DNA of 64,000 bases. It comes from Ahaetulla prasina (Eukaryota; Chordata; Lepidosauria; Squamata; Colubridae). The position numbers were made by a program, and so were the translations under genes. Below the pieces are notes generated by a model that was not told the DNA's origin, made no database searches, and worked only from the letters and a program-made list of their open reading frames with translations. The stretch covers positions 36,339,520-36,403,519 of the forward strand of contig NC_080546.1 in assembly GCF_028640845.1 (NCBI RefSeq), given 5' to 3'. How positions within the stretch are numbered: the first letter of the stretch is position 1; each line of letters opens with the position of its first letter. This document shows positions 21,500-33,539 of the stretch, piece by piece.

Positions 21500-23345
21500 A
21501 TACAATATAGGAGGTAAAATATTAAATTAAGATAAAACTATAATAAAATCACCATAGTATGGAACTATAGAATTGCAATAGGATTGATATAATTCAATAT
21601 CTAAGGAAGCTCTCCATTCTTATGTATCAAGTATATGAAGGGGTATGCAGTGTAGACTACCTTCACAATAGTATACCGCAGGCAATTTTTTTTTTTTGCC
21701 TCAGCCAGTATATTTATTTATTTTATTTATTTATTTTGTCACACAGTATATATAAGCATAAGCATGAAATAACTGTACAATATATAAGCATATATATAAG
21801 TATGAGTATGTAATAACTATATTAATTGGATATAACGAAAGGAAACAATAGGATAGGAACGGTAGGCACGCTTGTGCTCTTATGCACACCCCTTACAGAC
21901 CTCTTGGGAACGGGGTGAGGTCAATAGTAGACAGTTTTTGGTTGAAGCTTTGGGGATTTTGGGAAGAGACCACAGAGTCAGGTAGTGTATTCCAAATATT
22001 CTTATTAAATATCTTAACAGAATGGCTAAAAATCTATACACAGAGTGACTGAATTGGATATTGCATCCCTCATGGTCAAAAACCACAATTAGATTTCAAC
22101 AGTTCTTTTAAGAAGGAAAGATATTGGCTAGATTAAGACATTATAGAAAGACATAAGGTTATGTCTAGGTTTTTTCATTGTGATTCTTACCCATCATAAA
22201 TGTACAATTATAGTTTATAGCCTAGCATGGGTGAGGCAGATGTTTCTAAGTATGATGTTTGAGTCTTACCACTGAATCCTTTTTTAAAAATCTTGGTTCT
22301 GAATTTTGTTTTTCTACCTTGAATCCCCTTACTAATGGTCTCCTAGTAGTTAAGAGATACACAAAATAGTTTTTAGTTATCATATTTTGTACATATATAC
22401 TGGTGATATTGGACTTCTACATTCTGGGCTCTAATTTGAATCCTGGGTTTCAGATTTAAGTCCTTTTTAAGCTAAGCAGATCCTTTTAAGCTAAGCAGAT
22501 CTGTTCCATCATGGGCAAGTGTCCCTTGTCTTTGGACTCTGCTTTATAAATAAATCTTCCCACTAGAATTGAGCCCAATTTTTAAAAGTATATTATAGTG
22601 TTTACCACCATAAACTGAACAAAGACTTGAAGGAAGCACAGAAGTAACTTATATGTCTTAAAAATCTGTCAAGGTTTTTTTTTGTCCTAATATATCTTTT
22701 GTTGTTGCTTGAATATCTGGAAATTACAGAAAGCAATTATAGTAAAAAGACACTAGGGCAATATAATGGTATGAAGGATAGTTTCAATTTTTGTTTGCTG
22801 GATCGCATGGTGAAAAAGAGGTGAACCAGAGAAAAATGGTTTTGGATATGTTACTCTATAGCAGAAGAAACTCTAAAACAAGCCTGTTCAACATGCAGTC
22901 CACCCAGCAGCCTTGGGCAGCTCATTGGGGTTTTTAAAAAAGCACTGGAATACATTTATTGCTATCAGTGCCCTGAAAGAGATGCTGCTGAGTATTGCTG
23001 CTGTTCCACTACTGTAGGCACCAAACAGCAGAACAGCAGCCCAAGAATTCTTTTGAGATCCATAAGGATTTTAAATTTATCAGTTTGGTCCTTCCTGTAA
23101 AAGTAGCAACAAAGATGTTTTGGTCACTGTTAAAAAAAAATCAAGACATTCTATGACCAAATTAATACCACCTTTTAAGTTGTGTGAATAGTATAAAAAT
23201 TGTAACTTTCAAAGCATTTTGGAAATATCAGTGAACAATCCTTTGCTGAGAAACACAAATTCATGCATATTGTTTCCTTTTTAAAAATATCCTTCCTTCC
23301 TTCCTTCTGTCCTGTCCTGTCCTGCTGAGCCAGTAATACAGGTCC
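21500..23345. other. Mostly unassigned DNA
   Basis: No exon recognised. Contains TATTT-rich runs at 21710-21735 and CCTTC/CCTGT pentamers at 23290-23325, just upstream of a hAT element. Confidence 0.45.
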
Positions 23346-23353
23346 AGCTAGGA

Positions 23354-23733
23354 CCGTGATGGCGAACCTATAGCATGAACGCCGGAGTTGGCACGCAGCA
23401 CCCTCTCTGATGGCACACAAGTCGTTGCCCCAGTTCAGCTCCACCGTGCATATGCGTGGGGCTCCCACTGGACAGCTGGTTTTAGGTCTCTGACACACAT
23501 GCACGGGAGTCAGTGTGTGTGTGTGGGGGTCATGCGCTCATATGCAGGGGGCACATGGGATCACACATACATGTGTGGGAGATGGGGTGTGTGCGGGGCC
23601 ACGTGCACCTATGCAAGGGACATCTGTGGGGTGCATGCACATTACATTTTGTGGGTTTAAGTGCACACACGCGCATTCGTGCACGTGCCTGCGCGCTTTG
23701 GCCACTCAGTCCGGAAAAGGTTAGCCATCAATG
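23354..23733. mobile_element. hAT element of the 'gtgatggcgaacctat' family (380 bp)
   Basis: Left end ccgtgatggcgaacctat, right end aaaaggttagccatcaatg, flanked by a perfect 8-bp TSD agctagga (23346-23353 and 23734-23741). The interior is GT-rich with many CpGs and codes for nothing recognisable. Relatives: 44392-45028 and 63285-63699. Confidence 0.9.
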
Positions 23734-23741
23734 AGCTAGGA

Positions 23742-26700
23742 TGATCAGTGCTGATACCCTTTTCAGTGCTGTCAAGCTGCAGAGTTCTAAGCAAGACAAT
23801 TTAGATGTTGATGAAGAACCTGATAGACTAAGATATATATATTTTTTATACATTTACATTCCCTAAATTTCACCTAGGGAATTCTGAAATATTAAAATTT
23901 AAGTGAAACCCAGTGTCCCTATACTGCCCTAAAATAATACTATTCTGGGTTGAAGATAATTTAAAATTAAAGATCACTGCCACATTCAAAATAGTTGTTC
24001 ATTCATGGAGGACATTTTTCTAACAATTTTAGTTTGTTCATCAAGATAAAAACTGGTTTATTATTATTATTTGCAGCCAGATCCTACCCAGCTCTTCTTG
24101 CAAAACTGCATTTATTTACATATCCTCGTATCTATACCAGTGTATACTTAAGATGGGTAGACAAATACCAGGTTTAAGATAAATGAACAGGCTAGTCATA
24201 CACTTGAAAGTAATAATAGAACAGATGGAAAGTTGTGTGTCTTGATAGGAACACTCAAAACCTTTTTCAACATTCTGATTTTGCTTAGAAGTATTTACTG
24301 TTCTTAGGCTTTAAGAAACATTGACCAGAAAAGAAAGTCATGTGCTACAAATGCAGAACTGATCAACATTCAATCTGCCATACTATTGAAAATGAAATGA
24401 TAATAATCTGTTTAGTTTCTACATATAATTGGTTCTATTATTGTTATGGAGTGTATTATGGAGCATATATTCTACATGTCTCTCCTTTGCATTGTGATAG
24501 GTTATGTCAACTCATCTGCAAGAGAGGATCAAAACATGTCAGGATGGTGGCTACAAACTCCCACCATCTTTTATGGGTATTATATGATTATGGCCACCAT
24601 CCTGACTATTTTGATCCCTTTCTCGAGGTTGTAGTCATAGAAAAATTTTCCATGTGACGGTGCTTGTCTACAATAGGGGTAGGAAGCGTATTATTATTAT
24701 TCCAGATTTTCAATTTAGTTCCCATCATCGCCTGCTATATGACCAGTGAATAGGAAATAGGTGTTGTAAGCCCCCTCCCCCCATATTTGGATGATACCTG
24801 GTTGCCCAACCATGGAGAAAATAGGACTGATTCTAGATTAAGGGAATGGATGCAGGAGAATAGAGGACATGATATTCAAAGCCATGTTTTGGTATTATAT
24901 TTTTGTCATGGTAATCTGCATCAAACATAACTGGTTTTATAGTAATCAAACTATAGTCAGACAAATTTGGTAGCAGGACATTATTTCATACGCAACGATT
25001 GTAAAGAAATGCACATATGCACCAAGAACAATTTGTAAGGGTTTTTTTGGTCACATCTGGATTATATCTTATGAACTACTAAATTCATAAGTGGGGGAGA
25101 TGGGAGTTAAGCAGGTTTGCTATATGGGCTTATCTGAAAATAAATTTCAGTCAAATGAAAACAGAATCAAATCTGTGTTTTAAGTTGTTGTTAAAAGCTA
25201 GGGAGCAGTATCCATTAAAAAGTTGGCAACTTTAAAGCAATGACATTTTAAAGAGAATAAAGCTCACGGATGTTGTTCAGCCTGATCTGAATTCAGCTGA
25301 CCAGCTGAATTTAATAAAGCTAGGCATAAATATTATGTGTCCCTTCAATTTACAACACTTCTCTAACCTTTACCCATCACAATAATGGACATTTCTCTAG
25401 TCATATATTAACTGCTGTCAGCTGCATAAAGCAGATAAGACACTTGTTTCATTATCTGTTTTAATGATTTCTTGTACAGTCAATATCACATCTTTGTATA
25501 ATCTAACCTAGAATTCTGTAAGCAGTAATTGGTTACATTTGATTGTGGTTGCAGTTAAAAATAGGTTTTTCATTAAAAACAACAACAACCCTCACTTGCT
25601 TTCTCAACCTTTTTGGCTTCAAAAAGCTTGGGTTTGTTTTTTTTATTGTGGTAACTCTCCAACCTCAGCATAAATATTGTACAAAGGAATGTAGATTGGA
25701 AAAGATTTTGAATGTGAAAGAAATCACAAGTGTTCTATAACCAGGATTTCAGTTCCCATCAGTTCCAGCTAGTATGGCTCATTTGAGTATCTGGTTGAAA
25801 TTGCAATCCAAAATACAGTATATGAAAGATGCATTCATGCAAGTAGACCAATTCAGGTGTTTTAGCTCTTAAAAATTAGATATTCACATTTATGGTGCTG
25901 ATGGTCACCATTCATTTCTGATTAGGCAGAAACTTCTTCAATAGCTGCATAAAAATCAAGATTGTGATCCACTTTGTGTTGTGAGCAGCTTTAAATTTGT
26001 CTGGTACAAATTGTGGATCACAATCTTGATTTTTATGCAGCTGTTGAAGATGTTTCTGCCTAATTTTCATTCATGTTTTTTGATGAATAGAATGAAAAAT
26101 ATGTGAGATGTTGAATATTTGGCCTACTACATCTTACTGTTATGAGGATTACTTATCTCACAACATAGGATAAATTCTTTTCCTTTAAAGACTCAAGATT
26201 CCCAAACAATACAGATGTTGGTGATGCTGTGCTTTTCTTTTTTCTTGCTAGAGCACTCCAAATAAAATGAAAATATTCCTTCCCATTGCTAGGTAGAATT
26301 CTGAGCTCTCAGCATCACACTACAAGAATCCATAAAGCCCATAATTCTGTATATAAAAAGAATTGTATTGCTGTTGTGTGGCATTGCAAATCAGAATTTC
26401 CACCTTAGGGTATGTGATTGCATGTCCCTACAGTCCTCTTTCTGAGTGCCCACCAAGATTTAGTTGAGAAATGGTGGTATTCTTTCACAGATCATTGTAA
26501 CATTGCTTGCATATTAACCTAGTTTAAAATTAATTTCTGTTCCTTATTTGCTACAGTAATAGTCTTTCCAAACAATTCAGCTTCATATGCTACTTATTCC
26601 AGAATATTAAAGACTCTTGGCATGTCATCAACAAACATTCATATGATATGAACCAATAGTCCACAATGATACAGTTGCATAGATAACCATACTATATATA

Positions 26701-27484
26701 AAAAAATGTTTTCTTGTACCGATTCTTCCCATGGTGCCCAAACATTTTTATAGCTGCCATGATTGTGGTAATAAATTTTGGAAAATTAGTTTTTTTATCC
26801 GTGGGGGAAATTTACATGCTACGGTTCATTATGAAAAAAGATTAGCAGCGACTCTAAGGGCATATTGCATAAAATTTCTGTGAACCAGTCCTTAAGTAAT
26901 ATAGAATGCCACCAGAAGAATACATTTGCCACGTTTATAATCTAAACTGGTAATTTCTTCTTTTGGAAATTCTGATTTAGTAAGATTATTGATTAAAAAA
27001 GAATCATTAGTCAGGTTTATAAAACTATTTCAAGCATTGAATCTAAAAAGAATATTGCAGATCTGGAAAAAATAAAAAAAAAAGGCTGCAAGAATGTTTT
27101 ATTACACAATCTTTTAATATTCTACATTTAAAAAATGAATTGTGAATGTATTTCTCAAAAAATTAGAATTCAGAAAAATTAAATCAAGACAAAACTATGA
27201 TATTCAGGCTGATATGCAAATAGACTATCTACTTTGGCATTTATATGAAAACCTTCATTTTAGCCTGAATATGAAAGATGGAAATATTGTGTTTCTTTGA
27301 AATCCCAGAATTCTAATGTACAATTAAGCAACTATACACACCTGCATACACCTTCAGAAAGCCTACAAAATTTAGAGGAAGAGATTAAAGATAATAAATG
27401 CCCCTACTGTATTGTACTGGCTCTTCCGGAACCCTTAAGCAAAGTCTCATCATCTTTAAAAAACATTACTGTAGAAACAGAATA
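23742..27484. other. Long unassigned stretch
   Basis: About 3.7 kb with no recognised repeat except the inverted repeat at 25921-26064. A 105-codon open frame at 24340-24657 shows no domain I know, and I do not call it a gene. Confidence 0.45.
25921..26064. repeat. 52-bp-arm inverted repeat (large hairpin)
   Basis: Left arm 25921-25972 (attaggcagaaacttcttca ... gtgatccac) and right arm 26013-26064 are reverse complements with only two or three mismatches, separated by 40 nt. Not matched to any other repeat in this window, and no TSD was found. Confidence 0.88.
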
Positions 27485-27660
27485 GTAGTGTTGGAAGGGA
27501 CCTTGGAAGTCTTCTAGTTCAACCTCCTGCACAAATAGGAACGCTTTATCTTTCTGAACAAATCGCTGTCCAATCTCTTGTTGGAAACCTCCAGTGACTC
27601 CACAATTTCTGGAGGCAAGCCATTCTACTGATTAATTGTTTTCACTATCAGGAAAATTCT
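27485..27660 (-). mobile_element. CR1 LINE 3' end, reverse orientation
   Basis: 'ttggaagggaccttggaagtc' through 'ctggaggcaagccattctac' to 'ggaaaattctccttagttct' is the antisense of the CR1 C-terminal coding end and 3' UTR, seen in sense at 38490-38670. Confidence 0.75.
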
Positions 27661-27674
27661 CCTTAGTTCTAGAT

Positions 27675-28135
27675 TGAATAGCAGAGTAACAGATTTGGAA
27701 GGGACCTTGAGGTCTTCCAGTACACACCCTGCACAAGCATTTCAGCTATACCATTTCAGACAAATGGTTGTCCAACCCAGTGGTGGGTTTCAAAATTTTT
27801 ACTACCGGTTCTGTGGGTGTGGCTTGGTGGGCATGTCATGGGTTGGTGGGCATGGCAGGGGAAGGATACTGCAAAATCCCCATTTCCTTCCAATCAGCTG
27901 GGACTTGGCAGATAATAGATGGGGGTGGGGCCAGTCAGAGGTGGTATTTAATAGTTCTCTGAACTACTCAAAATTTCCACTACCGGTTTTCCAGAACTGG
28001 TCAGAAGCTACTGAAACCCACCTCTGGTCCAACCTCTTCTTAAAAGGCTGCAGTGATGGAGCACCCACAACTTTTGGAGGCGAGCTGTTGTTCTGTCAGA
28101 AAATTGCTCCTTAGTTCTACTTAGTATGGCTATAG
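27675..28135 (-). mobile_element. Second CR1 3' end, split by a hAT MITE
   Basis: Left part 27690-27777 and right part 28035-28130 together match the same CR1 3' block as 27485-27660. The insertion between them is the 249-bp hAT MITE. Removing that MITE and one TSD copy restores a continuous CR1 sequence. Confidence 0.78.
27778..28026 (+). mobile_element. 249-bp hAT MITE with perfect TSD
   Basis: Ends cagtggtgggtttcaaaatt and, inverted, cagaggtgggtttcagtagc. TSD gtccaacc at 27770-27777 and 28027-28034, perfect. It is the internally deleted form of the 1.4 kb element at 9214-10618. Confidence 0.92.
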
Positions 28136-28248
28136 TGGGATTCAAAAATGCCCGGTCTCTCCCTCAGAGACTTCAAAGAAGAGGTGGAAACCTTCTGTTC
28201 ATGCAGCTTTTTCTCATAAGCAACAGCTCTGTCTGAAGTGCTCCAAGG

Positions 28249-28383
28249 CAGGGAACTCCAACTTTGGCAACTTTAAGCCTGTTGGATTTCAACTCCCAGA
28301 ATTCCCCAACCAGCTTTGCTGGCTGGGGAATTGTGGGAGTTGAAGTCCGCCAGGCTTAAAGTTGCCAAGATTGGAGTCCCCTG
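28249..28383. mobile_element. Palindromic hAT MITE (135 bp)
   Basis: Same family as 14625-14751: cagggaactccaactttggc at the left mirrors the right end. TSD ctccaagg (28241-28248) and ctccaggg (28384-28391), 7 of 8. Confidence 0.88.
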
Positions 28384-28479
28384 CTCCAGGGCACTTATCT
28401 AGTCTTTCTAATTCATCGCCCTTGTTATAAAATAAGCTCAAGCAGAACTAAAACATAGGCTGAAGATTCATAATGGACA

Positions 28480-28853
28480 CTTAGCTATAGAGCACTGCAC
28501 ACCAGAACAACTAGACACAAGAACAGTTTTTTCCCGAAGGCCATCACTCTGCTAAACAAATAATTCCTTCAACACTGTCAAACTATTTACTAAATCTGCA
28601 CTACTATTAATCTTCTCATCGTTCCCATCACCAATCTCCTTCCACTTATGACTGTATGACTGTAACTTTGTTGCTGGCAATCCTTATGATTTATATTGAT
28701 ATATTGACCATCAATTGTGTTGTAAATGTTGTACCTTGATGAACGTATCTTTTCTTTTATGCACATTGAGAGCATATGCACCAACACAAATTCCTTGTGT
28801 GTCCAATCACACTTGGCCAATAAAAATTCTATTCTATTCTATTCTATTCTACT
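28480..28853 (+). mobile_element. Snake1-type LINE 3' end with (TTCTA)n tail
   Basis: 'ctatagagcactgcacacca' to 'cacacttggccaataaaaat' matches 3785-4160 of the first copy almost throughout and ends in a (TTCTA)4-5 tail. Only the last ~370 bp are present. Confidence 0.88.
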
Positions 28854-29009
28854 CACACCTGAACGCCCAACGCAAATTATCATAAAGAAATCCATCTGAA
28901 AACAACCTCTAATTCGTTTATCTCGGGTTTCATAAAGGTAGTTCAGAAAAGAAAATATTGACAAGGTGCGGACATATAGCTGCACGCCAGGTAACTTCCA
29001 TCAGATCTG

Positions 29010-29150
29010 GCTAGCCTGACTAGATGGCTCAGTGGCTAAGACCCTGAGCTCGTAGATCAGAAAGGTTGGCAAAGTTCAGGAATACAGGTCTCCTGCGTGA
29101 GCAGGGGGTTGGACTAGATGACCTCCAAGGTCCCTTCCAACTCTGTTACT
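29010..29150 (+). mobile_element. Chimeric SINE: tRNA-like head joined to a CR1-type tail
   Basis: Head 'gatggctcagtggctaagac' with 'cctgagctcgtagatcagaa', as in Sauria SINEs, followed by 'gagcagggggttggactaga' and 'cctccaaggtcccttccaac', the 3' end of CR1 LINEs. This suggests mobilisation by CR1. Canonical Sauria SINEs carry a BovB-type tail instead. Confidence 0.6.
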
Positions 29151-29869
29151 GATTCAGATTCAGATCATCCTTGTTCGTCATAACTATTTCAGAAAAGCAA
29201 GCCTGCCGCCTAGGACACCGCCAGGAATATAGGAAAATCTGAGGCGGTGAAAAGCATTTTCTCTTTGCTTGGTCCAAAGAAAGCAGGAGCGGAGCTCCCT
29301 CTGGACACCGGGAGGCGAACGACAAGCCTCTGCTTCTTCCTGTTCCTCCCCTCAGACTCGGGCTCTTGCACCAACGGTCACCTCCGAGAGCTGCTTTGCA
29401 GGGCCTACGAGAGACGGGTGTGTGTGTGTGTGGAGGAAGAGAAGGAGGAAAAAAAAAACCCCACCAACCGAGCGCAGCGTGGCGCACCCGCTTTCCCGTC
29501 TTCTAAAGCGCCTGCGCCTTCAGCCCCTTCGCTCCTTCCGAGCTCGGGAGACTCCGGCGGGTTGCGGTGACATTGTCGGAAGGAGGGGGAAAGGGAGGAG
29601 ACTTGGGAGGGTGGAGGCGGCGCCGAGGGGAAGAGCGCGCGCCTTGCTTTTGCGCCCCTGGCTCGAGCGAGCGGCAGCTGCAGCTGCGGGGCAGGTAACT
29701 TATCCTCGCGGCGCGTGCGGCGGCGGCAGGGGCTCTGGCACTCGGGGAAAGGCATCGGATCGGGAGCCGGTCGCTCGGCGGGGTCCCGGCCATTTCCCGT
29801 CCTCTGCTTCTCTGGCCACTTTTTCTGCCCCTTTGCTTGGCCGGAGTCTGCTGGAAGGAAGCTGCGGAC

Positions 29870-29877
29870 TATAAATA
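29870..29877 (+). promoter_or_regulatory. TATA box (tataaata)
   Basis: Within the CpG island, in a GC-rich setting where a TATAAATA match is unlikely by chance. Predicted transcription start about 29900. A CRE-like TGACGTCT follows at 29937-29944, downstream of that start. Confidence 0.55.
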
Positions 29878-29899
29878 GCTCCGGCTACGGACGCTGTGT

Positions 29900-29967
29900 G
29901 TGCAACGGACTGGGAAGAAGGCACGGCTGTAACCGTGACGTCTCGGCTGGAAGGGAGGAACCACCAG
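29900..29967 (+). other. Putative noncoding first exon ending at a splice donor
   Basis: From the TATA-predicted start to the donor CCACCAG|GTAAAA. No ATG-led frame of meaning is present, so this would be 5' UTR. Inference from spacing only; transcript evidence is needed to set the start and confirm the donor. Confidence 0.35.
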
Positions 29968-30876
29968 GTAAAAAAGAAAAGTCAAATAACAGAAAAGAAA
30001 ACGAACAAAACAAAAAAAAAAGAAAAAGAAAAACCCGGGAGTTTGCTTTGCCCCTTTTCCCTTCGGAGAACGCCCAGGGGCGACTTTGACTGAAGGAAGG
30101 GGCGGCAAGCTGTTGCTTCTGCTGCCGGGATCCGTCTCTAAAGGCGAAGGTCTTTCTGTCTTCGCCCCGACGTCGCTTCTGGATCCCCTTGCAAGTTTCT
30201 TTCTGTTGCAGTTTCTCCGGGAGCCCAAGTCTGGCGAGGCGGGCGCTGGAGTATGGGGCTCGCGGGAGGGCCGAGGCGACAGGCTGATTTCTCTCCCCCC
30301 CCCCACTTTCCCCATCCCCATCCCCGAAATCGGTTGAAGCAGGCTCTCCTTTGCGGAGACGTGTGAGGCGGGAGGGGGCTGCGTTGGTTTCGGGCGCGGT
30401 TTTCAGTCGGAGACAGAAGGGCAAAGCGGGGCGCGGGTGTCTCAGCTTAGTGGTTTCCAAAGCTGGTGCCGTTGGGTGTTGTTGTTTTTTTTTAGTGCTT
30501 AGAGCCTGTTCCCCTTACCTGCAGTTGCTCTTTGCAAAGCGGTCGTTTTTGTAAGCTGTCTACCCCTCTCTGGGAGGAGGAGAAAGGAAGGGGGCGAAGG
30601 AAGAGGGAGTAAGCCTTGCCATCCTCTTTGATCCTCCGAGACTGCGTGGTATTTTTTTTTTATTTATTTATTTTGCCTCGGTACCTTTGCCCGAGAAAAT
30701 GCGCCTATATTGAAGCAGAGAAGACGCGGAGGTGAGCTGTTCACTCTCGCGCTGAAACGCATTAAGCCTAAAACTCCCAAGAACGATACTGAATTGCTTT
30801 CGAATAAGGTAGGATGCTCCTCGTGTCGGTCCTTTGTAACTGCGTTGTAAAAAAAAACAAAAAAACCTACCACCAC

Positions 30877-30897
30877 CAGCAGCAGCAGCAGCAGCAG
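30877..30897 (+). repeat. (CAG)7 trinucleotide repeat
   Basis: Seven CAG units after two CCA-type units, at the 3' edge of the CpG island. The glutamine run it produces is not within a recognised protein. Confidence 0.9.
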
Positions 30898-30904
30898 CAA
30901 CACA

Positions 30905-32158
30905 GCAGCTGCATCTCAGTCCGTTTGGGTATGCATGGAAAAAGAAAGAACAGATTGATAATTCTGAAGTCTCCCCGTTTTGCTTGCTTGCTTGCTTCCC
31001 TTTGATTTAAGAGATTTGGAAAAGAATCTTGTCAGCACTGCAAGAACTAGAGGTAGAAGGTAGAACTATCTTTTCGTTCTGGAGAATATTGTGCAGGGAT
31101 TCAGGAAACAGTCGATTACTTGGTGCATACCTAATTTTTACTAAAAATGTTGGACAAAATTAACTAAGGGAAAAAAAGATGCACCTACCTTCCAACTACA
31201 TGCATGCTGTCTTTCAGAGAAGTGCTTACAATTGATTGCTCTGGAAGGAAAGTTAGAGATGACACTTGATGTGTCATGCTCTAGAAGCTCCTTATCTTTT
31301 ACCCTACCTTACAAGGAAATATTGCCCCGCCACATTTTGGGGAAAGTTGTTAGGTGAACCTCCAGTATACAGTGCCCTCTTTGAAAAGCATCCATGCTTT
31401 TCTACTGGAGTTGGACAGCATAATTAATTGAATAAATAATAGTACTTGTTAATCGGGTAAAATATATGTTCTTAACTTTACTAAGTATAGATTGCTAATG
31501 GCCTAATATTGTATTGGGTAATAAATGGCATTCATAGCATTAAATGTCATGGTTTTATTCTGAAAGTATGCTAGAAGATGATTAATTTAATGGTCTGCAG
31601 TATTTCTTTTGTGGTTTCATAGCTGAAAGCTGCTTCAATGTAGTCTCAAAGCTTCTCAATCATACTGGGAAAACTGTTTTTAAAATCATAATGATTTTGA
31701 GTAATAGACATTTCCTTCAAAATAAATACACAGGGTTAATAAATTATTACTGAGTACTAATTAAAAATAAAATATAATAATGAGCTGTTTGAAGTAGAAG
31801 CATGTCTGTGTTTGATCTGGACATTTTTGTACATGGGATGTTATATAACTATTCATAAATATTCATTTGCAAACAGGAAAAACCCTGAAATGGTTCAAAT
31901 AGATGCACACAAACAGGCTTATTATTGGAGTGAATATCATCTAGTACTGGAGTTTCAAAGGGGGCATGACTCAGGGCATCAGATTAGTCATGCATAAAAA
32001 ATCTATAGAATTGGGTTTTTAAAAAGCACACAGAACATGGTTTCTTGAATTCTTTTTAATCCCTTAATAACAGCTATATAAGGTCGTGCACCTGGGAGGG
32101 AGGAGGAGAGGCTTAGAATGAAGGCTTTGGCAACATTCTGAGCTGTTACCAACTTCTC
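30905..32158. other. Unassigned DNA downstream of the CpG island
   Basis: No exon or repeat recognised. If the CpG island drives a plus-strand gene this is first-intron sequence. Confidence 0.45.
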
Positions 32159-32166
32159 CTCTAGAG

Positions 32167-32285
32167 CAGATTCCTCAACCTTGGCAATTTTAAGATGTGT
32201 GGACTTCAGTTTCCAAAATTCCCCAGCCAGCATTCTGAAAATTGAAGTCCACAAATCTTAAAGTTGCCGAAGTTAAGAAATACTG
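32167..32285. mobile_element. Palindromic hAT MITE, diverged
   Basis: 'cctcaaccttggcaatttta' mirrors 'aaagttgccgaagttaagaa'. Same family as 14625-14751 and 28249-28383. The TSD is poorly preserved. Confidence 0.65.
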
Positions 32286-32469
32286 CTCCATGAATACATT
32301 AGCATGCAAGGATACTATTTTCCTCTGCCACCATCAAGATTCTGCCCATTTTCAAACTTAATCATTCTTTTGGTGCTTCTCTCCCCATTATAAATTTGGT
32401 CCCATTCTGTTTTGTTATAAAACAATTGTCTTGCTAATAGGTAAAGTCCCAGCCTTTTTGACATTTTGT

Positions 32470-32831
32470 GTTGGGTTGGAAAGTATCTCGACGTATGACC
32501 ACAATCGAGTCCAAAATTTCCATTGCTAAGCAAGGCAGTTGTTAAGTGAGTTTTCCGCCATTTTACAACCTTTTTGCCACAGTTGTTAAGAGAATCACTG
32601 CAGCTATTAAATGAATCAGACGGTTGTTATAGACCTTGATTGATTTAGTTTGTCAGAAACTGGCTGTGAAGGTTGCAAATGGTGATCACATGATGCTGGG
32701 ATAGTGCAGCTGTCCCAAATACATGCCACTTTCCAAATGTACAAATTTTGATCATGTGACCATGGGGATGCTGGAACAGTCATAAGGTGTGACAATCAGT
32801 CATAAGTCACTTTTTTCAGTGTTGTTGTAAC
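32470..32831 (-). mobile_element. MITE of the 'caggtagtcctcgacttac' family, reverse orientation
   Basis: 'cgacgtatgaccacaatcga', 'gcaaggcagttgttaagtga', 'gatcatgtgaccatggggat' and 'cttttttcagtgttgttgta' follow the order of the family read backward. Both termini are eroded. Confidence 0.65.
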
Positions 32832-32867
32832 ATCTTGCTGCCTGAAGTGAAGTTGGCCCAACCCTTC

Positions 32868-33447
32868 TGTTGTGACTCCGGCCCTCGAGCCTGTTCTCAT
32901 GGAGGAGAGTGACTTGGAAAGTGAGGGAGAGGAGCCAGCAAGGCCAGGACCCTCCTTGCTGGCACCGCCCCAAGTTCCAGCTGCAGGCCAGGAGGAGGAA
33001 CTGACAAGGGCTCCCTCTCCTGCACCCTCCTCCTTCCTGGCAACGCCTCAAGTCCCAGCTGCTGCCGATCAATCCTGGATGGATCCGAGGCAGCAACGTA
33101 AAGATAAGCATGCGCAACAGAGGAAAAGATGTTGCAGGCTCAGAGATTGCTGAGTCACTGAGCCACACCCCACAGGGTATAAAAGTGGGTGGAGCTGCCA
33201 TGTGGCCCTTGTGACGGACAAAAAAGCTACCAAGGGTGCACTGCAGCTCGGTTGTTGGAGGGTTAACAGACTTTGTCAGTGAGTTTTGGCAACGGACCTT
33301 GGATATGAGATAACGGACCCAGCACTTGGCAGGCCTTTGCATGGTCACTGCCAAGTATTTCCTCAATTGAAGAAAATCAGGTCTGTAGCAAATAAAAAGA
33401 CACGCGTCTTTGTGTTTGCTCTGTGAAGTTGGGACGGGGACAGAACA
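32868..33447 (+). mobile_element. Solo LTR, second family member
   Basis: Starts TGTTGTGACTCC, like the LTR at 10904, and ends CAGAACA. Flanks ccttc (32863-32867) and cattc (33448-33452) give a 5-bp TSD with one mismatch. U3 has a TATA box (ggtataaaag near 33176-33185), R/U5 a poly(A) signal (aataaa near 33390). The first ~250 bp is GC-rich and open with a Glu/Pro/Ala-rich translation. No internal genes. End points could shift by two bases. Confidence 0.78.
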
Positions 33448-33539
33448 CATTCCGACCTCCTATAAGAGCCTAAAGAACTGACTCTGCCAGTTGGCTTGGG
33501 GCTTCAGTGGGGGACCATCACATCAGATACCATCTCTCC

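Larger units (their letters stand above)
29240..30760 (+). promoter_or_regulatory. CpG island, probable host promoter region
   Basis: The only long GC- and CpG-rich stretch in an otherwise AT-rich window, with GC boxes (gggcgg/ccgccc-like) and dense CG dinucleotides around 29450-29800 and 30080-30450. Splice-donor-like sites on the plus strand occur at 29694/29695 (CAG|GTAACT), 29967/29968 (CAG|GTAAAA) and 30731/30732 (GAG|GTGAGC). The minus strand has one at about 30519/30518 (CAG|GTAAGG). The many open frames here are expected from high GC and have no recognised domain. The gene could not be identified, and the direction is more likely plus because of the TATA box. Confidence 0.75.

Noticed and set aside
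24340..24657. A 105-codon open frame rich in Tyr, Cys and His
   Set aside because: No family recognised, no splice context and AT-rich composition like its surroundings.
29269..29874. A 201-codon open frame in the CpG island
   Set aside because: It is Arg/Ala/Gly/Ser-rich with no domain. Both strands and all frames are open here, as expected of GC-rich DNA.
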